A stretch of DNA of 64,000 nucleotides from Arthrobacter citreus (GTDB taxonomy: Bacteria > Bacillota > Bacilli > Bacillales > Bacillaceae_G), in contig CP053688.1 of assembly GCA_013200995.1 (NCBI GenBank), positions 1,426,001 through 1,490,000 on the forward strand. Reading direction: 5' to 3'. Of this stretch, positions 9,523 through 19,100 are shown one piece after another. How positions within the stretch are numbered: position 1 is the first letter of the stretch; each line of letters begins with the position of its first letter. A model generated the notes under the pieces. That model made no database searches and was not told the origin of the DNA. It was given only the letters and a program-made list of their open reading frames with translations. A program made the position numbers and the translations under genes.

Positions 9523-10722
9523 TCATTGACTAGAAGCTAATGTTAAAGTTGAACTTTTCAACTTACCATCTCGGTAGTAAGTAATCTTCAATTGATCTCC
9601 TACTTTTTTGTGAGAATATAAGTATTCTCTTACTGTGATTACATCTGTTACTGGTTTGTCATCAAGTGCAACGATTACATCTAATTGTTTCATACCAGCT
9701 TTTGCAGCAGGTGTGTTTGGATCAACATGTGTAACAACTGCTCCTTTAGTAACTGATTTCGGTAATTTTAATGTTTCTTCGATATTGTATTGAGGAATTT
9801 CATCAAGTGATTTTAAGCCAACACCCATAACTGGTCTAGTTACTTCACCAAATTTTTCAATTTGATCTAGCGCTGGTTTAGCAATATTAATCGGAATCGC
9901 AAATCCAATACCTTCAACAGCTTGTTCTGCTATTTTACTTGAATTTATACCGATTACTTCACCTTTAGCATTAATTAAAGCACCACCACTATTCCCAGGA
10001 TTAATTGCTGCATCAGTTTGGATTACTTGTGTTTGATAATCAGCAACTCCATCTCCATCAATATCTTGTGGAATTTCACGTGCTTTACTACTTACAATAC
10101 CTTCTGTTACAGTACTTTCTAAAAATCCTAATGGATTACCTATTGCAATGGCTGTTTCGCCAACATTAATTTTTTCTGAGTCGCCTAATTTAGCGATATT
10201 TGTTACGTATTTTGCATCAATTGCTACTACAGCTAAATCTAATAATTCATCTGTACCAACAAGTTTGGCATCAATTAACTGCCCATCTGCCATTTTAACT
10301 TTTAACTGTTTAGCACCAGCTACAACGTGATTATTTGTAGCAACTAATGCTTTATTTCCAACTCTTTTATAAACAACACCTGAACCAGATCCAGCTTCTT
10401 CAGTTTCCATTGAGAATGGATTTGAAGATTGATAATTGTTTACACCAACAACGAATTTGCGTGCATTTTGAATTGTAGTTGTTAAGTCTTCACGAGAGAC
10501 ATTAATAACTTGTGTTGGTACTGTATTTGTATCATTTGATAAATTTGCAGGTTTATTTGTTAAGTTAAAAACATCGGGTGAAACAATTGAGATCGTCACA
10601 GCACCGATAATAGCTCCGATAAATCCCGTTACAAGCGGATAACCACCTCGTCTACTTCTCGTTTGCCTTTTATGATTGTTTGGATTTTCATTGTTTAAAT
10701 CTGTTTCATCATAGTATCCCAT
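9523..10722 (-). CDS. HtrA-like membrane-anchored serine protease with PDZ domain
   Basis: Surface quality-control protease that degrades misfolded exported proteins. After a cytoplasmic Asn-rich N-terminus there is one membrane segment (about residues 30-50). The trypsin-like domain follows, with His in TNNHVVAG, Asp in LLDLAVVAID and Ser in PGNSGGALIN, and then a C-terminal PDZ domain (GAVVTHVDPNTPAAKAG). I chose ATG at 10722 (399 residues), because a TTG codon 15 bp upstream lies inside the ribosome site GGAGGAAAG. It follows the histidine kinase by 75 bp. In Bacillus htrA genes are controlled by the secretion-stress system CssRS, so the neighbouring pair may control this gene. Confidence 0.9.
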   Translation of the reverse strand: MGYYDETDLNNENPNNHKRQTRSRRGGYPLVTGFIGAIIGAVTISIVSPDVFNLTNKPANLSNDTNTVPTQVINVSREDLTTTIQNARKFVVGVNNYQSSNPFSMETEEAGSGSGVVYKRVGNKALVATNNHVVAGAKQLKVKMADGQLIDAKLVGTDELLDLAVVAIDAKYVTNIAKLGDSEKINVGETAIAIGNPLGFLESTVTEGIVSSKAREIPQDIDGDGVADYQTQVIQTDAAINPGNSGGALINAKGEVIGINSSKIAEQAVEGIGFAIPINIAKPALDQIEKFGEVTRPVMGVGLKSLDEIPQYNIEETLKLPKSVTKGAVVTHVDPNTPAAKAGMKQLDVIVALDDKPVTDVITVREYLYSHKKVGDQLKITYYRDGKLKSSTLTLASSQ

Positions 10723-10797
10723 AATTCTTTCCTCCAATATGTAAGTATCTTTAATTGATATTAATTTAACCCACCCGTGTGTATTTGCTGTGAACTT

Positions 10798-12603
10798 TTA
10801 AACATAATTTGAATAAATTTTTAAATTAAAAGTAAATTCAACACCATCTTCTTTATTATGAGCTTTAATAGTTGAATGATGTAAATCAAGAATTGTTTTT
10901 ACGATTGCTAAACCTAACCCTGTCCCACCATTTTCTCTATTTCTAGATTCATCAATTCGATAGAAGCGATCCCAAATTTTATCAATCTTATCAGCCGGAA
11001 TATGATTACCTTCATTAAATATTGAAATTTTCACATATTCCCCTTCATTTATTAAATTTATTTTTATGATACTTCCCGGGTTACCATAATGGATTGCATT
11101 TGAAAGAATATTAATGATTACTTGTTCTATTTTTCTTTTTTCACCAATTACTAGCGTTTCTTCATCAAGTTTATAATCAAATTTATATGGATTATCATTC
11201 GAACTATTTTCAAACAGTCGAATAATTACATTTTCTATGCAATCCACAATTAAGAAAGGTTCACTTTTAAGTGTGTATGTACCTGATTGAAGCTTAGAAA
11301 GCTCTAACATATCTACTACAAGACCGTTCATGCGATCAACTTCTTCAAGGATTACATCTGCATAATAACCATTTTTTTCAATATTTAATCCATCTTTTAA
11401 ACCTTCTGCATAACTTTGTACAATACTTAAAGGAGTTTTTAACTCATGTGAGACACCACTTATAAACTCTTTTCGTATTTCTTCTAACTGTTTCTCTTTT
11501 TCAATATCCTGCATTAATTTATGATTTGCTTGTTGTAAATTTTCGATTGTGCTAGCCAAATTTTCTGATAATGAATTAATCGATTTTGATAATTGTCCAA
11601 TTTCATCTTCTGATTCAATATCAATTTTCTCGTTAAAGTTCAGCTTTGCTAATTGATTTGTAACAGCGCTCATTTTTATTAAAGGCTTTGTAATCAGTTT
11701 AGAATAGTAAAAAGAAATGATCACAATCAATAATAAAGCAACAATAAAAGCATAAATATAAAAATCTTTTAAAACATACATTGCTTCATCTACTGGCTGA
11801 AGGGATGTAATCGCAAATATAACTTCCTTAGACCCTTTATTTGTATTGATTGGGTAAATAAACACTTTGTTTTCTAATCCATTTGCCTTATCAAAATAGC
11901 GATAAATTAATGGGTAATCGTTTTCTGTGTGGCCGGAAAAATCCTCATCACTCTTGGTCCAATCAGTAATTGCACCCATCAATGAATTCATTTGAGCAGA
12001 ATAGGTATATTGATTTGCAATAGGTAGATGTAAAGTAACTACTTTTCCTTTAATTTCAACATTCACCATCTCCTGGATGCTGTTTTTAGTTGATAATTGT
12101 ATTGGATTAGAAGGTTGATTTTCCTCCTCCCACACCCCCATATTCGTCTTTATATAAAGCGGAATAAAATAATCGTCTTGAACAAAGCCCCGAATTGTAA
12201 TTCTTGAATTCTCTTTAATATTTAATCTTAAAATACTATCTATTTGATCAGAATACAGTAGATTATTTAAAGGCACATATACTTTTTTTCCTGCGTCTGT
12301 ACGTACCGTTAAATCAAAATTATTCTCTGCTTTAAGAACACCTCTTTTATCCAATACCGCTAAAGTTGTGTTATATTTTGAATAAAGCTTAGTTAATTCC
12401 TGCTGAAACTGGGTATTGTTATACTTTCCTGCTTTATACGCCATTGCAAATTTAGTCAATTCTTCTGAAACAATATTTACTTTTTTATTCGTATAAAAGG
12501 ATTGCATAAAAACTGACTGACCTACAAAAACAATGATTAAAAAAATGATTAACAACAAAGTTATGGATAAAAAAAGCTTACGAACAATACTCTTTTTCAT
12601 CAT
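10798..12603 (-). CDS. Sensor histidine kinase with large extracytoplasmic domain
   Basis: A 601-residue membrane kinase. TM1 is at about 9-31, then an extracellular sensor region of about 245 residues, TM2 at about 280-300, and a HAMP linker. The HisKA domain has the phospho-acceptor His at about residue 386 in SHELKTPLSI. The ATPase domain shows ENGGTGLGLAIVK. It begins directly after the response regulator stop codon (0-bp gap). It is longer than B. subtilis CssS (451 residues) because of the sensor part. The signal is unknown. The adjacent HtrA protease suggests envelope or secretion stress, but that rests on position only. Confidence 0.9.
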   Translation of the reverse strand: MMKKSIVRKLFLSITLLLIIFLIIVFVGQSVFMQSFYTNKKVNIVSEELTKFAMAYKAGKYNNTQFQQELTKLYSKYNTTLAVLDKRGVLKAENNFDLTVRTDAGKKVYVPLNNLLYSDQIDSILRLNIKENSRITIRGFVQDDYFIPLYIKTNMGVWEEENQPSNPIQLSTKNSIQEMVNVEIKGKVVTLHLPIANQYTYSAQMNSLMGAITDWTKSDEDFSGHTENDYPLIYRYFDKANGLENKVFIYPINTNKGSKEVIFAITSLQPVDEAMYVLKDFYIYAFIVALLLIVIISFYYSKLITKPLIKMSAVTNQLAKLNFNEKIDIESEDEIGQLSKSINSLSENLASTIENLQQANHKLMQDIEKEKQLEEIRKEFISGVSHELKTPLSIVQSYAEGLKDGLNIEKNGYYADVILEEVDRMNGLVVDMLELSKLQSGTYTLKSEPFLIVDCIENVIIRLFENSSNDNPYKFDYKLDEETLVIGEKRKIEQVIINILSNAIHYGNPGSIIKINLINEGEYVKISIFNEGNHIPADKIDKIWDRFYRIDESRNRENGGTGLGLAIVKTILDLHHSTIKAHNKEDGVEFTFNLKIYSNYV

Positions 12604-13278
12604 CTACTCCTCAAACTTATAGCCCACTCTTATAACTGTAGCTATATGCTTTGATTTATCTCCCAATTTATGTCTCAGTTTTTTTATATGCGTATCAACT
12701 GTTCTACCATCTCCAAAGTAATCAAAACCCCAGATATTATTCAGTAGTTGATCCCTTGTTAAAACAATGCCTTTATTATCAATTAAGTAACACAATAACT
12801 CGAATTCTTTATTCGTAAGCAACAAGGCTTCATTATTAATAGAGGCTGTCCTTGACGAAGTGTTAATTGTAATTCCACAAATCATTTTCGTATCTTTATC
12901 GTCTTCTTTTAGATCAGTTGTTCGTCTAAGCACACTTTTTGCTTTTGCAACAAGTATTTTAGGACTAAACGGCTTTGTCACATATTCATCAGTACCTAAT
13001 TCAAATCCTAATAATTGATCCTCTTCTTCTGAGCGGGCAGTAATCATAATAATAGGTATATTAGATTGCTCTCTAATTAACTTACATACTTTCCACCCAT
13101 CTAATTTAGGTAGCATTAAATCTAAAATAATTAAATCCACTTGGTTCTCATTAAACTTCTTAATTCCTTCTTCTCCATCACCTGCTTCGATGACGATAAA
13201 CTGATCGTTTTCAAAAAAGTCTTTTACAATTTCTCTTAATCTTTTTTCATCTTCAATTAATAAAACTGTCGGATTCAT
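12604..13278 (-). CDS. OmpR/PhoB-family response regulator
   Basis: A 224-residue transcription regulator. The receiver domain has the acidic pair ED at 9-10, phospho-acceptor D53 (LIILDLMLPKLDG) and a C-terminal conserved Lys in TKPFSPK. The DNA-binding winged helix shows LTNKEFELLCYLI and GDGRTVDTHIKKLRHKLG. It is the first gene of an operon with the kinase and probably the HtrA protease. It is divergent from plsY, with 241 bp between them to hold both promoters. Confidence 0.93.
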   Translation of the reverse strand: MNPTVLLIEDEKRLREIVKDFFENDQFIVIEAGDGEEGIKKFNENQVDLIILDLMLPKLDGWKVCKLIREQSNIPIIMITARSEEEDQLLGFELGTDEYVTKPFSPKILVAKAKSVLRRTTDLKEDDKDTKMICGITINTSSRTASINNEALLLTNKEFELLCYLIDNKGIVLTRDQLLNNIWGFDYFGDGRTVDTHIKKLRHKLGDKSKHIATVIRVGYKFEE

Positions 13279-13519
13279 AATTTTTTCCTTCCATTAAGTA
13301 AAATAATAAAGACAGATTTAGGGATTATGGTGTTAAAATTGATAGATTCTAGCCATAAGCGTTTCTTCTTTGATTTACATAACCTTACTTCCCTTTTCTT
13401 TCTCTTAATCCTGCTATTTAAGTCATATTCTATTTTATTTATCTATAATTTCGCTTAAAATTGTGATAAAATGATACGATACTGCACTATTTTATATTAG
13501 TTTGAAAAGGAGCTAGAAC

Positions 13520-14113
13520 ATGAGCTTGGTCATTATAGTACTAGCCTATTTAATCGGATCTGTACCATTCGGTTTAGTAGTTGGAAAAATATTTTACGGA
13601 GTAGATATTCGTCAACACGGTAGTGGAAATTTAGGTGCAACAAATACATTCCGCACATTAGGTAAAAAAGCCGGTATTATTGTAACACTTGGAGATATTT
13701 TAAAAGGAACACTAGCAGCTTCATTACCTGTAATATTCCATTATCATGGAATTAACCCTCTAATCATTGGACTAGTCGCTGTAATTGGACATATGTATCC
13801 GATTTTTGCCGGTTTCAGAGGTGGAAAAGCAGTAGCAACTTCAGCTGGGATCTTATTATACGCATCCCCACTCCTTTTTGTTGCCATAATTATAATCTTC
13901 GGGATTAGTTTAAAAATATCAAAATACGTATCATTATCTTCAATGTTAACAGCAGTAATTGCCACAGTTTTATCATTCATCATTGAATTTAAAAAAGGCG
14001 ATGATTACATACTAACTTATATCCTAATCGTATTAACAATCTTTGTCGTATATAGACATCGCGCAAATATTAAAAGAATCAAAAATAAAACTGAACCAAA
14101 AGTTAAATTCTAA
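13520..14113 (+). CDS. plsY: Glycerol-3-phosphate acyltransferase PlsY
   Basis: Transfers an acyl group from acyl-phosphate to glycerol-3-phosphate, the first membrane step of phospholipid synthesis. 197 residues with about five membrane segments. The three family motifs are visible: [12 protein letters not shown], the glycine-rich [18 protein letters not shown], and [11 protein letters not shown] near the C-terminus. The start ATG follows AAAGGAG at good spacing. It is monocistronic, with a terminator directly downstream. Its place near parE/parC matches Bacillus (yneS). Confidence 0.96.
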   Translation: MSLVIIVLAYLIGSVPFGLVVGKIFYGVDIRQHGSGNLGATNTFRTLGKKAGIIVTLGDILKGTLAASLPVIFHYHGINPLIIGLVAVIGHMYPIFAGFRGGKAVATSAGILLYASPLLFVAIIIIFGISLKISKYVSLSSMLTAVIATVLSFIIEFKKGDDYILTYILIVLTIFVVYRHRANIKRIKNKTEPKVKF

Positions 14114-14141
14114 AAGCTCATCACAAGCTTAAGAAAAACTC

Positions 14142-14190
14142 AAAGATTAGAGAAATTAAGGTCTAAACACCTTTCATCTCTAATCTTTTT
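14142..14190 (+). terminator. plsY terminator
   Basis: A 12-bp stem (AAAGATTAGAGA with TCTCTAATCTTT) and a T-run, 29 bp after the plsY stop codon. Confidence 0.85.
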
Positions 14191-14287
14191 TATTTACCCC
14201 TTACCGCAAGCATTTCTGAATCCGTTTCATTACATTTTATCTTTTTTAACTAATCCCATTGCTCTATACCTTTATTTACTTTTACCC

Positions 14288-14704
14288 CTACTCTAATGCT
14301 TTCTCATAAGCTTCATACCAATCAGGGAACATTCTTTTAAATTTAATCGGTCTAAATGTTTCTTTATGAACAAGGACATGTGTCGAATTCCCAACACAAC
14401 ATAGATCTCCTTCTTCGTTTATAATTTCGTATTCATATATAACTTTAAGTGGTGTGAGCGTTTTTATTTTTGTTTTAACTGTAGCAGTCTGTCCATATCG
14501 TAGACTTTTCTTATACGATACATTCAAATCAATAACAGGTGAAATCACTCCTTGTGATTCCATTTCTGCGTAATTAAAGCCTAAGTCTTTGATTAATTGA
14601 GTTCGTCCAATCTCGAACCAAACTAAATAATTTGCATGGTAAACTACACCCATTGCATCTGTTTCTGCATATCTTACTTCAACTAATTTCTCTGATATAA
14701 ACAT
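14288..14704 (-). CDS. Hot-dog acyl-CoA thioesterase (YbgC/YneP family)
   Basis: A 138-residue single hot-dog-fold thioesterase. The active-site signature is YAETDAMGVVYHANYLVWFE, where the Asp is the presumed catalytic residue of the 4-hydroxybenzoyl-CoA thioesterase class. The natural substrate is not known; short or medium acyl-CoAs are likely. Its position in the acnA-plsY-parE neighbourhood matches yneP of Bacillus. Confidence 0.88.
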   Translation of the reverse strand: MFISEKLVEVRYAETDAMGVVYHANYLVWFEIGRTQLIKDLGFNYAEMESQGVISPVIDLNVSYKKSLRYGQTATVKTKIKTLTPLKVIYEYEIINEEGDLCCVGNSTHVLVHKETFRPIKFKRMFPDWYEAYEKALE

Positions 14705-14845
14705 AATTTCACCTCATCTTCTTCTACAGATTACTTTACCAAAAAATTAATAATTGTTCTATTTTTTAACATACACTAAATGTTATAATTCTCTTATAAT
14801 TAATTAATCATTTTCTAATATTCTAAAATTGGGAGGCAGATTTTA

Positions 14846-15007
14846 TTGAAGGTCATATTAGGGTCAATTATCATCATCCTTCTTTTATTATTCGGTTTAT
14901 GGCTACTTCTCTCACCGACCTTTGAAAAAATCGGTGACAAAACAGTAAAAGTAAAAAATATGTTGAAGGAGAAGGAGGAAAAGCAAAATGGAAATTCGTC
15001 CAAGTGA
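14846..15007 (+). CDS. Small single-pass membrane protein overlapping the SPFH gene
   Basis: A 53-residue protein read from a TTG codon. It has a strong ribosome site (GGGAGG, 10 bp upstream), one hydrophobic segment of about 20 residues (IIIILLLLFGLWLLL) and then a charged Lys/Glu-rich tail. Its 3' end overlaps the SPFH gene by 20 bp in another frame, so the two are translationally coupled. I do not recognise the family. Function may be linked to the SPFH protein because of the overlap. Confidence 0.6.
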   Translation: MKVILGSIIIILLLLFGLWLLLSPTFEKIGDKTVKVKNMLKEKEEKQNGNSSK

Positions 15008-15878
15008 AACTAAAAAATCATTTATGAATCGTAAAGTTATTGGTGGGATCATTGCTGGTATCGCACTTATTTTAATTGTTACAATTCCTACTTTATTTAT
15101 TGAGAAAATAACACCAGGTTATGTAGGGGTTGTTTATTCACCAAATGGAGGAATACAAAAAAATACACTTTCACAAGGTTGGAATTTTGTTGGTTTGTTT
15201 GATAAAGTCACCGAATATCCAGTCCGCTTACGAACAGTAGAATATAAAGATGTTGCTCTAGCTACTTCAGACGGAAAAAGAATTGAAATGGACTTATCTT
15301 ATACATATAAAATTGATCCTTCAAAAGTTGTCTCAATGTTTAATGAGTTTGGTCCAGTTGCTATAGAAGAAATAGAGGATACATATTTAAAGAAACGATT
15401 ACAAGATGCAGCTCGAATTGCAGTTTCGAAATACACAGTTTTACAATTATATGGCGAAAAATCAAGTAATGCCTCTGCAGATATTGAGACAATTTATAAA
15501 GATGATGTAAAAGTACTTGGATTTTTTGTTGAAAATTTAACTTTAGGAACTCCTAAACCTGATGCAAAAACACAAGATGCAATTGATGCAAGAGTTCAAG
15601 CAGCCCAAGAAAATGATCGTAAAAAAATTGAACTTGAAACATCTCGAATTGAAGCTGAGAAGAAGAAGGTAGAAGCTCAGGCTGACGCTGATTCACAAAT
15701 AATTCGTGCTCAAGGTCAAGCAAAAGCAAACCAAGTCATTCAGCACTCATTAACGAAAGAATTAATTGAATATAAAAAAGCAGAAAAATGGGATGGTAAA
15801 CTACCTACTGTTTCAGGTAGCGATGCTAATATCATTCAATTCCCTATTGATCCAAATAGTAATAACGAATCAAAATAA
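14988..15878 (+). CDS. SPFH/prohibitin-family membrane protein
   Basis: A 296-residue protein with one N-terminal membrane segment (about 15-38), an SPFH domain (about 40-200) and a C-terminal Glu/Lys/Ala-rich coiled coil (about 205-260, EAEKKKVEAQADADSQIIRAQGQ). Members of this family form ring or scaffold assemblies in the membrane and often protect or organise other membrane proteins. The GGAGGAAAAGC ribosome site lies inside the preceding small gene. The next gene, encoding a LysM-GH18 hydrolase, starts 155 bp after the stop codon. Confidence 0.88.
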   Translation: MEIRPSETKKSFMNRKVIGGIIAGIALILIVTIPTLFIEKITPGYVGVVYSPNGGIQKNTLSQGWNFVGLFDKVTEYPVRLRTVEYKDVALATSDGKRIEMDLSYTYKIDPSKVVSMFNEFGPVAIEEIEDTYLKKRLQDAARIAVSKYTVLQLYGEKSSNASADIETIYKDDVKVLGFFVENLTLGTPKPDAKTQDAIDARVQAAQENDRKKIELETSRIEAEKKKVEAQADADSQIIRAQGQAKANQVIQHSLTKELIEYKKAEKWDGKLPTVSGSDANIIQFPIDPNSNNESK

Positions 15879-16033
15879 TGATTATATTTTCAAAACCTAG
15901 TCAATGGCTAGGTTTATTTATTTTTAAAATGAAATTGATTTGCTTTTCCACCTATTCTCTTCTAATCCAAACTCTTTGGCATATATTTAATAGAGACGAA
16001 TATCTACGTTTGATGAAAGGAGATAGACAAAAA

Positions 16034-17317
16034 ATGCAAATTCATGTAGTGAAAAGCGGAGAAACAGTCATGAGTATTGCAGATTTTTATGGAGTTGAAA
16101 GGCAATCTCTCATAAATGCAAATGCTCTAGTAGCTCCTTATAAAATAATAAAAGGTCAAGCGCTTGTTGTACCAACTACAGGAAACGAATATATTGTTCA
16201 ACCTGGAGATAATTTATATGATCTTGGTTTAACGTATGGAGTTTCAGCAAGTCAAATTGCTACCTATAGTGGGATTAGTCCATATGCATCTTTAAATGTT
16301 GGTCAAAAGCTACATTTGCCAGCACGAAAAAAAAGAAATGTCGAATCAATTGGCTACTTACAACCTACTTCAAACCCTATTAAGCCTGCCCTAGAAGATG
16401 CTGCACGCAGGGAAGGAAAGTTTTTAACCTATTTAGCACATTTTAGCTTTGATGCAAAAAGGGATGGTTCTTTAACAGAGCCACCACTAGGAAATATTCC
16501 GCAAATCGCTAAGGAAAACCGTAATATCTATATGATGGTTGTATCAAATCTTGAAAATGGCCAATTCTCCACATCACTTGCAACTGATATTTTACAAAGT
16601 ACAGCCGTTCAAGATCGTTTAATAAACACAATCATTAGCACAGCAAATAAATACGGCTTTAGAGAGGTAAATGTAGACTTTGAAGACGTTGCTTCTAAAG
16701 ATCGAGTTCCTTATATTAACTTTTTAAATAAATTAAAATCTAGACTCCCTCAAGGATTCATATTAAGTGCTACATTAATACCTAAAACAAGCTCAAATCA
16801 AAAAGGAAGATTTTACGAAGCACATGATTATGCAAATATTGGGAAAGTTGTAGACTTTGTCGTTATCATGACTTATGACTGGGGTTGGCAAGGTGGTCCA
16901 CCAATGGCCGTATCTCCTATCGACCAAGTTCGTAAAGTAATCAATTACGCAAAAACTGTTATCCCAGTACCTAAAATTATGATGGGGCAAAACTTATACG
17001 GCTTTGACTGGAAAGTTCCTTTTAAACAAGGTACAATGGCAAAAGCCTTAAGCGCAGAAGCAGCTACAAATTTAGCAATTCAAATGACAAACGAAATTCT
17101 TTTTGATAATAAAGCAAAAGCACCATATTTCCGTTACACAGAATCCAACGGGCAAAAACATGAAGTCTGGTTTGAAGATGCGAGATCGATTCAGGCGAAA
17201 TTCAACTTAATAAAAGAAGAAAATATCCGCGGTATTTCCTATTGGAAGTTAGGTTTACCGTTTATCCAAAATTGGGAGCTTCTAGAAGCTAACTTTAATG
17301 TCGTAAAAAGAGCATAA
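16034..17317 (+). CDS. Spore cortex-lytic LysM-GH18 hydrolase (YaaH/SleL type)
   Basis: A 427-residue protein with two N-terminal LysM domains (about 3-47 and 50-95), each with the peptidoglycan-binding pattern VKSGETVMSIADFYGV or VQPGDNLYDLGLTYGV, followed by a glycosyl hydrolase family 18 barrel. The catalytic acid is the Glu in VNVDFEDV. No signal peptide is present, as in spore-coat enzymes of this type. The frame is open 52 codons further upstream, but only the ATG at 16034 has a good ribosome site (AAAGGAGATAG), and the resulting length equals that of B. subtilis YaaH. It likely cleaves cortex muropeptides during germination. Confidence 0.9.
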   Translation: MQIHVVKSGETVMSIADFYGVERQSLINANALVAPYKIIKGQALVVPTTGNEYIVQPGDNLYDLGLTYGVSASQIATYSGISPYASLNVGQKLHLPARKKRNVESIGYLQPTSNPIKPALEDAARREGKFLTYLAHFSFDAKRDGSLTEPPLGNIPQIAKENRNIYMMVVSNLENGQFSTSLATDILQSTAVQDRLINTIISTANKYGFREVNVDFEDVASKDRVPYINFLNKLKSRLPQGFILSATLIPKTSSNQKGRFYEAHDYANIGKVVDFVVIMTYDWGWQGGPPMAVSPIDQVRKVINYAKTVIPVPKIMMGQNLYGFDWKVPFKQGTMAKALSAEAATNLAIQMTNEILFDNKAKAPYFRYTESNGQKHEVWFEDARSIQAKFNLIKEENIRGISYWKLGLPFIQNWELLEANFNVVKRA

Positions 17318-17321
17318 AAGA

Positions 17322-17366
17322 AAGCTAGGTATTTATGAGTCAATCTCAGAATACCTAGCTTCTTTT
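17322..17366. terminator. Bidirectional terminator between the GH18 gene and tlp
   Basis: Stem AAGCTAGGTATT with AATACCTAGCTT, followed by T-runs in both directions. It serves the convergent genes on either side. Confidence 0.88.
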
Positions 17367-17370
17367 TTAT

Positions 17371-17601
17371 TCAGTCATTCGTATTATTAAATGACTGCTC
17401 GTCCCTTAGTTCACTTTCTAACGCTGAAAGCGATTCCTCACGACGTTGATTTTTTTCTAATGCATTTTGTTTTTGCTGTTCATTTCCAATCTGCATTGAG
17501 GTCTCTGCTTCTTTAATGTTTTCCTTCGTATTATTAATCATATCTTGAATTTTATCAGCATTATCACTGCGATCATCTGGCTTTGATTTGTATTCCATCA
17601 T
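17371..17601 (-). CDS. tlp: Small acid-soluble spore protein Tlp
   Basis: A 76-residue highly charged protein. The pattern PDDRSDNADKIQDMINNTKEN, EAE and NQRREESL matches Tlp of Bacillus, a minor spore core protein made in the forespore. It follows sspN by 40 bp and is probably co-transcribed, as in B. subtilis (sspN-tlp). Two adjacent ATG codons follow GGAGTGATTA, and either may be the start. Confidence 0.88.
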   Translation of the reverse strand: MMEYKSKPDDRSDNADKIQDMINNTKENIKEAETSMQIGNEQQKQNALEKNQRREESLSALESELRDEQSFNNTND

Positions 17602-17641
17602 TAATCACTCCAATTCAAAATTGTGGTTTGGGCTTTGAATA

Positions 17642-17782
17642 TTACCCGTTATCAACGATTGGTTGTTTGCCAGTAGGATCTTTATATTGCATTTGTTTAC
17701 CCTTATTTCCGCCAGCTGCTTTGTTTTGAGTACCAACATGATTTGGTACAAAATCTTTAGGATGTTTTTTAGGATTTCCCAT
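17642..17782 (-). CDS. sspN: Small acid-soluble spore protein N
   Basis: A 46-residue protein, [19 protein letters not shown] at its start and then [10 protein letters not shown]. This matches SspN of Bacillus (MGNxKKxxKDFxPNHxGTQ). It is made in the developing spore and stored in the core. The ribosome site GGGGGCGAT lies 6 bp upstream of the ATG. It is the first gene of the sspN-tlp pair. Confidence 0.88.
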   Translation of the reverse strand: MGNPKKHPKDFVPNHVGTQNKAAGGNKGKQMQYKDPTGKQPIVDNG

Positions 17783-17856
17783 TTTATCGCCCCCCTAGCG
17801 ATAGTATGAGTTTTGTTACTTTAAATATGTAAAAAAAATCGATTTAAAAAAACAAA

Positions 17857-17880
17857 AAAGAAGGATAAATTCCTTCTTAC
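17857..17880 (-). terminator. Terminator of the FbpB-family gene
   Basis: Stem AAGAAGGA/TCCTTCTT with a T-rich run on the minus strand just after the small basic protein gene. Confidence 0.75.
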
Positions 17881-17886
17881 TCTTGT

Positions 17887-18024
17887 CTATTCTGCTTTAG
17901 CTTTTCTTTCTAAACGTTCTTCTAAGCGATCATATATTTTATTTAAAGCTTCTTCATCATTTAATAGAGAATTTTTATTTTCATTAATTAATTCTTGAAA
18001 CGATTTATGTCTCTTCTTTCTCAT
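17887..18024 (-). CDS. FbpB-family small basic protein
   Basis: A 45-residue protein rich in Lys, Arg and Glu (start MRKKRHKSFQELINENKNSL, then EEALNKIYDRLEERLERKAK). The pattern of a basic start followed by LxxENKxxLLxDExxLxKI matches the Fur-regulated basic protein B family, which in B. subtilis helps small-RNA regulation under iron limitation. No clear Fur box was seen upstream. The ribosome site GAGGTGAT precedes the ATG. Confidence 0.65.
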   Translation of the reverse strand: MRKKRHKSFQELINENKNSLLNDEEALNKIYDRLEERLERKAKAE

Positions 18025-18095
18025 TACAATCACCTCATCTTTTTTGTTAGTATTGACAAAAAAAAGAGTTTTCTTACATTTTAGTAAATTTTTTC

Positions 18096-18647
18096 TTATT
18101 TTAAAAATGTATTTAATTGTTTCTCAGTAACTGGTCCAATTTGCTTAAAAACAATCTCGCCATTCGCATTAATAAAATATGTAGTAGGAATTGAAATCAC
18201 ACCATATTTCCGAAAATTATCTCCATTTTCATCAATTAAAATATTATAATTCATACTATTTTTACTAACAAAATTCTTAATAAAATTCAAATCCTTTTTC
18301 TCACTAATATAATCTGCAACACCAATCATTTCAATATCTTTATGTGCTTGATGAAACTTCTCTAATGCCGGAATTTCATCTTGGCAAGGAGGACACCAAG
18401 TAGCCCAGAAATTCAAGATAACTTTTTTACCTTTGAACGAAGATAAATTAACCTTCTTCTCATCCAACGTCATCAATTGAATATCAGGTGCTTGCTGACC
18501 AACTTGAACACCCAATTTTTGAATCGAAGCAATATACGCATCATTATTACTAGTAACCTTACTCTCTGCTTCTTTTTTCTCGTATAATTGAAAAAATGAA
18601 TAGCCTAACGCAACTAAAAGCACTAACAAAGGAATTACTTTTCTCAT
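18096..18647 (-). CDS. Membrane-anchored thiol-disulfide oxidoreductase (YneN/ResA-like)
   Basis: A 183-residue TlpA/ResA-type thioredoxin-fold protein. One N-terminal membrane anchor (about 5-20) puts the domain outside the cell. The active site is WATWCPPC (Cys85 and Cys88), and the conserved cis-Pro is in SIPTTYFI. I chose ATG at 18647 because AAGGGTGAT lies at good spacing before it, whereas a GTG nine bases upstream lies within that site. The neighbourhood next to acnA matches yneN. It may act in extracellular thiol reduction during cytochrome maturation or sporulation. Confidence 0.88.
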   Translation of the reverse strand: MRKVIPLLVLLVALGYSFFQLYEKKEAESKVTSNNDAYIASIQKLGVQVGQQAPDIQLMTLDEKKVNLSSFKGKKVILNFWATWCPPCQDEIPALEKFHQAHKDIEMIGVADYISEKKDLNFIKNFVSKNSMNYNILIDENGDNFRKYGVISIPTTYFINANGEIVFKQIGPVTEKQLNTFLK

Positions 18648-19100
18648 ACAAATCACCCTTTTAATTAACTATCTCTATTTAACCATAATAAATACAAAAG
18701 TGGAACAAGCCCGAATATCTTCAAAGCGTTTTTTTTACGTACTACAGAATGGCTTTTAATTTTAATACTTTTTTTCAAAAATTATTTCGAAATAAATCCC
18801 ACTTTTTATCTCATTTTATATTTTTTACATGAATGGTTTATTAATTCGTAATTTTTATTAATTATTTAGAGGAATTTGTAATGATAATAGTGCGAGCGCG
18901 ATTCCATTGATTTGCAGCTGTATTAGGATTGTAATAGCAAATACATTCCAGAATTTTAATTACGATTCTTAAATTAATGGTGAAAAAACGATATTTTTTT
19001 ATAAAACCAGAAGAATGAACACCACTTATCAATGAAATTTGATGAAATTCATCTAATTTCTTTCAGATTTCTCTTAAAAATCATAAAATCGGGGTTAGTA

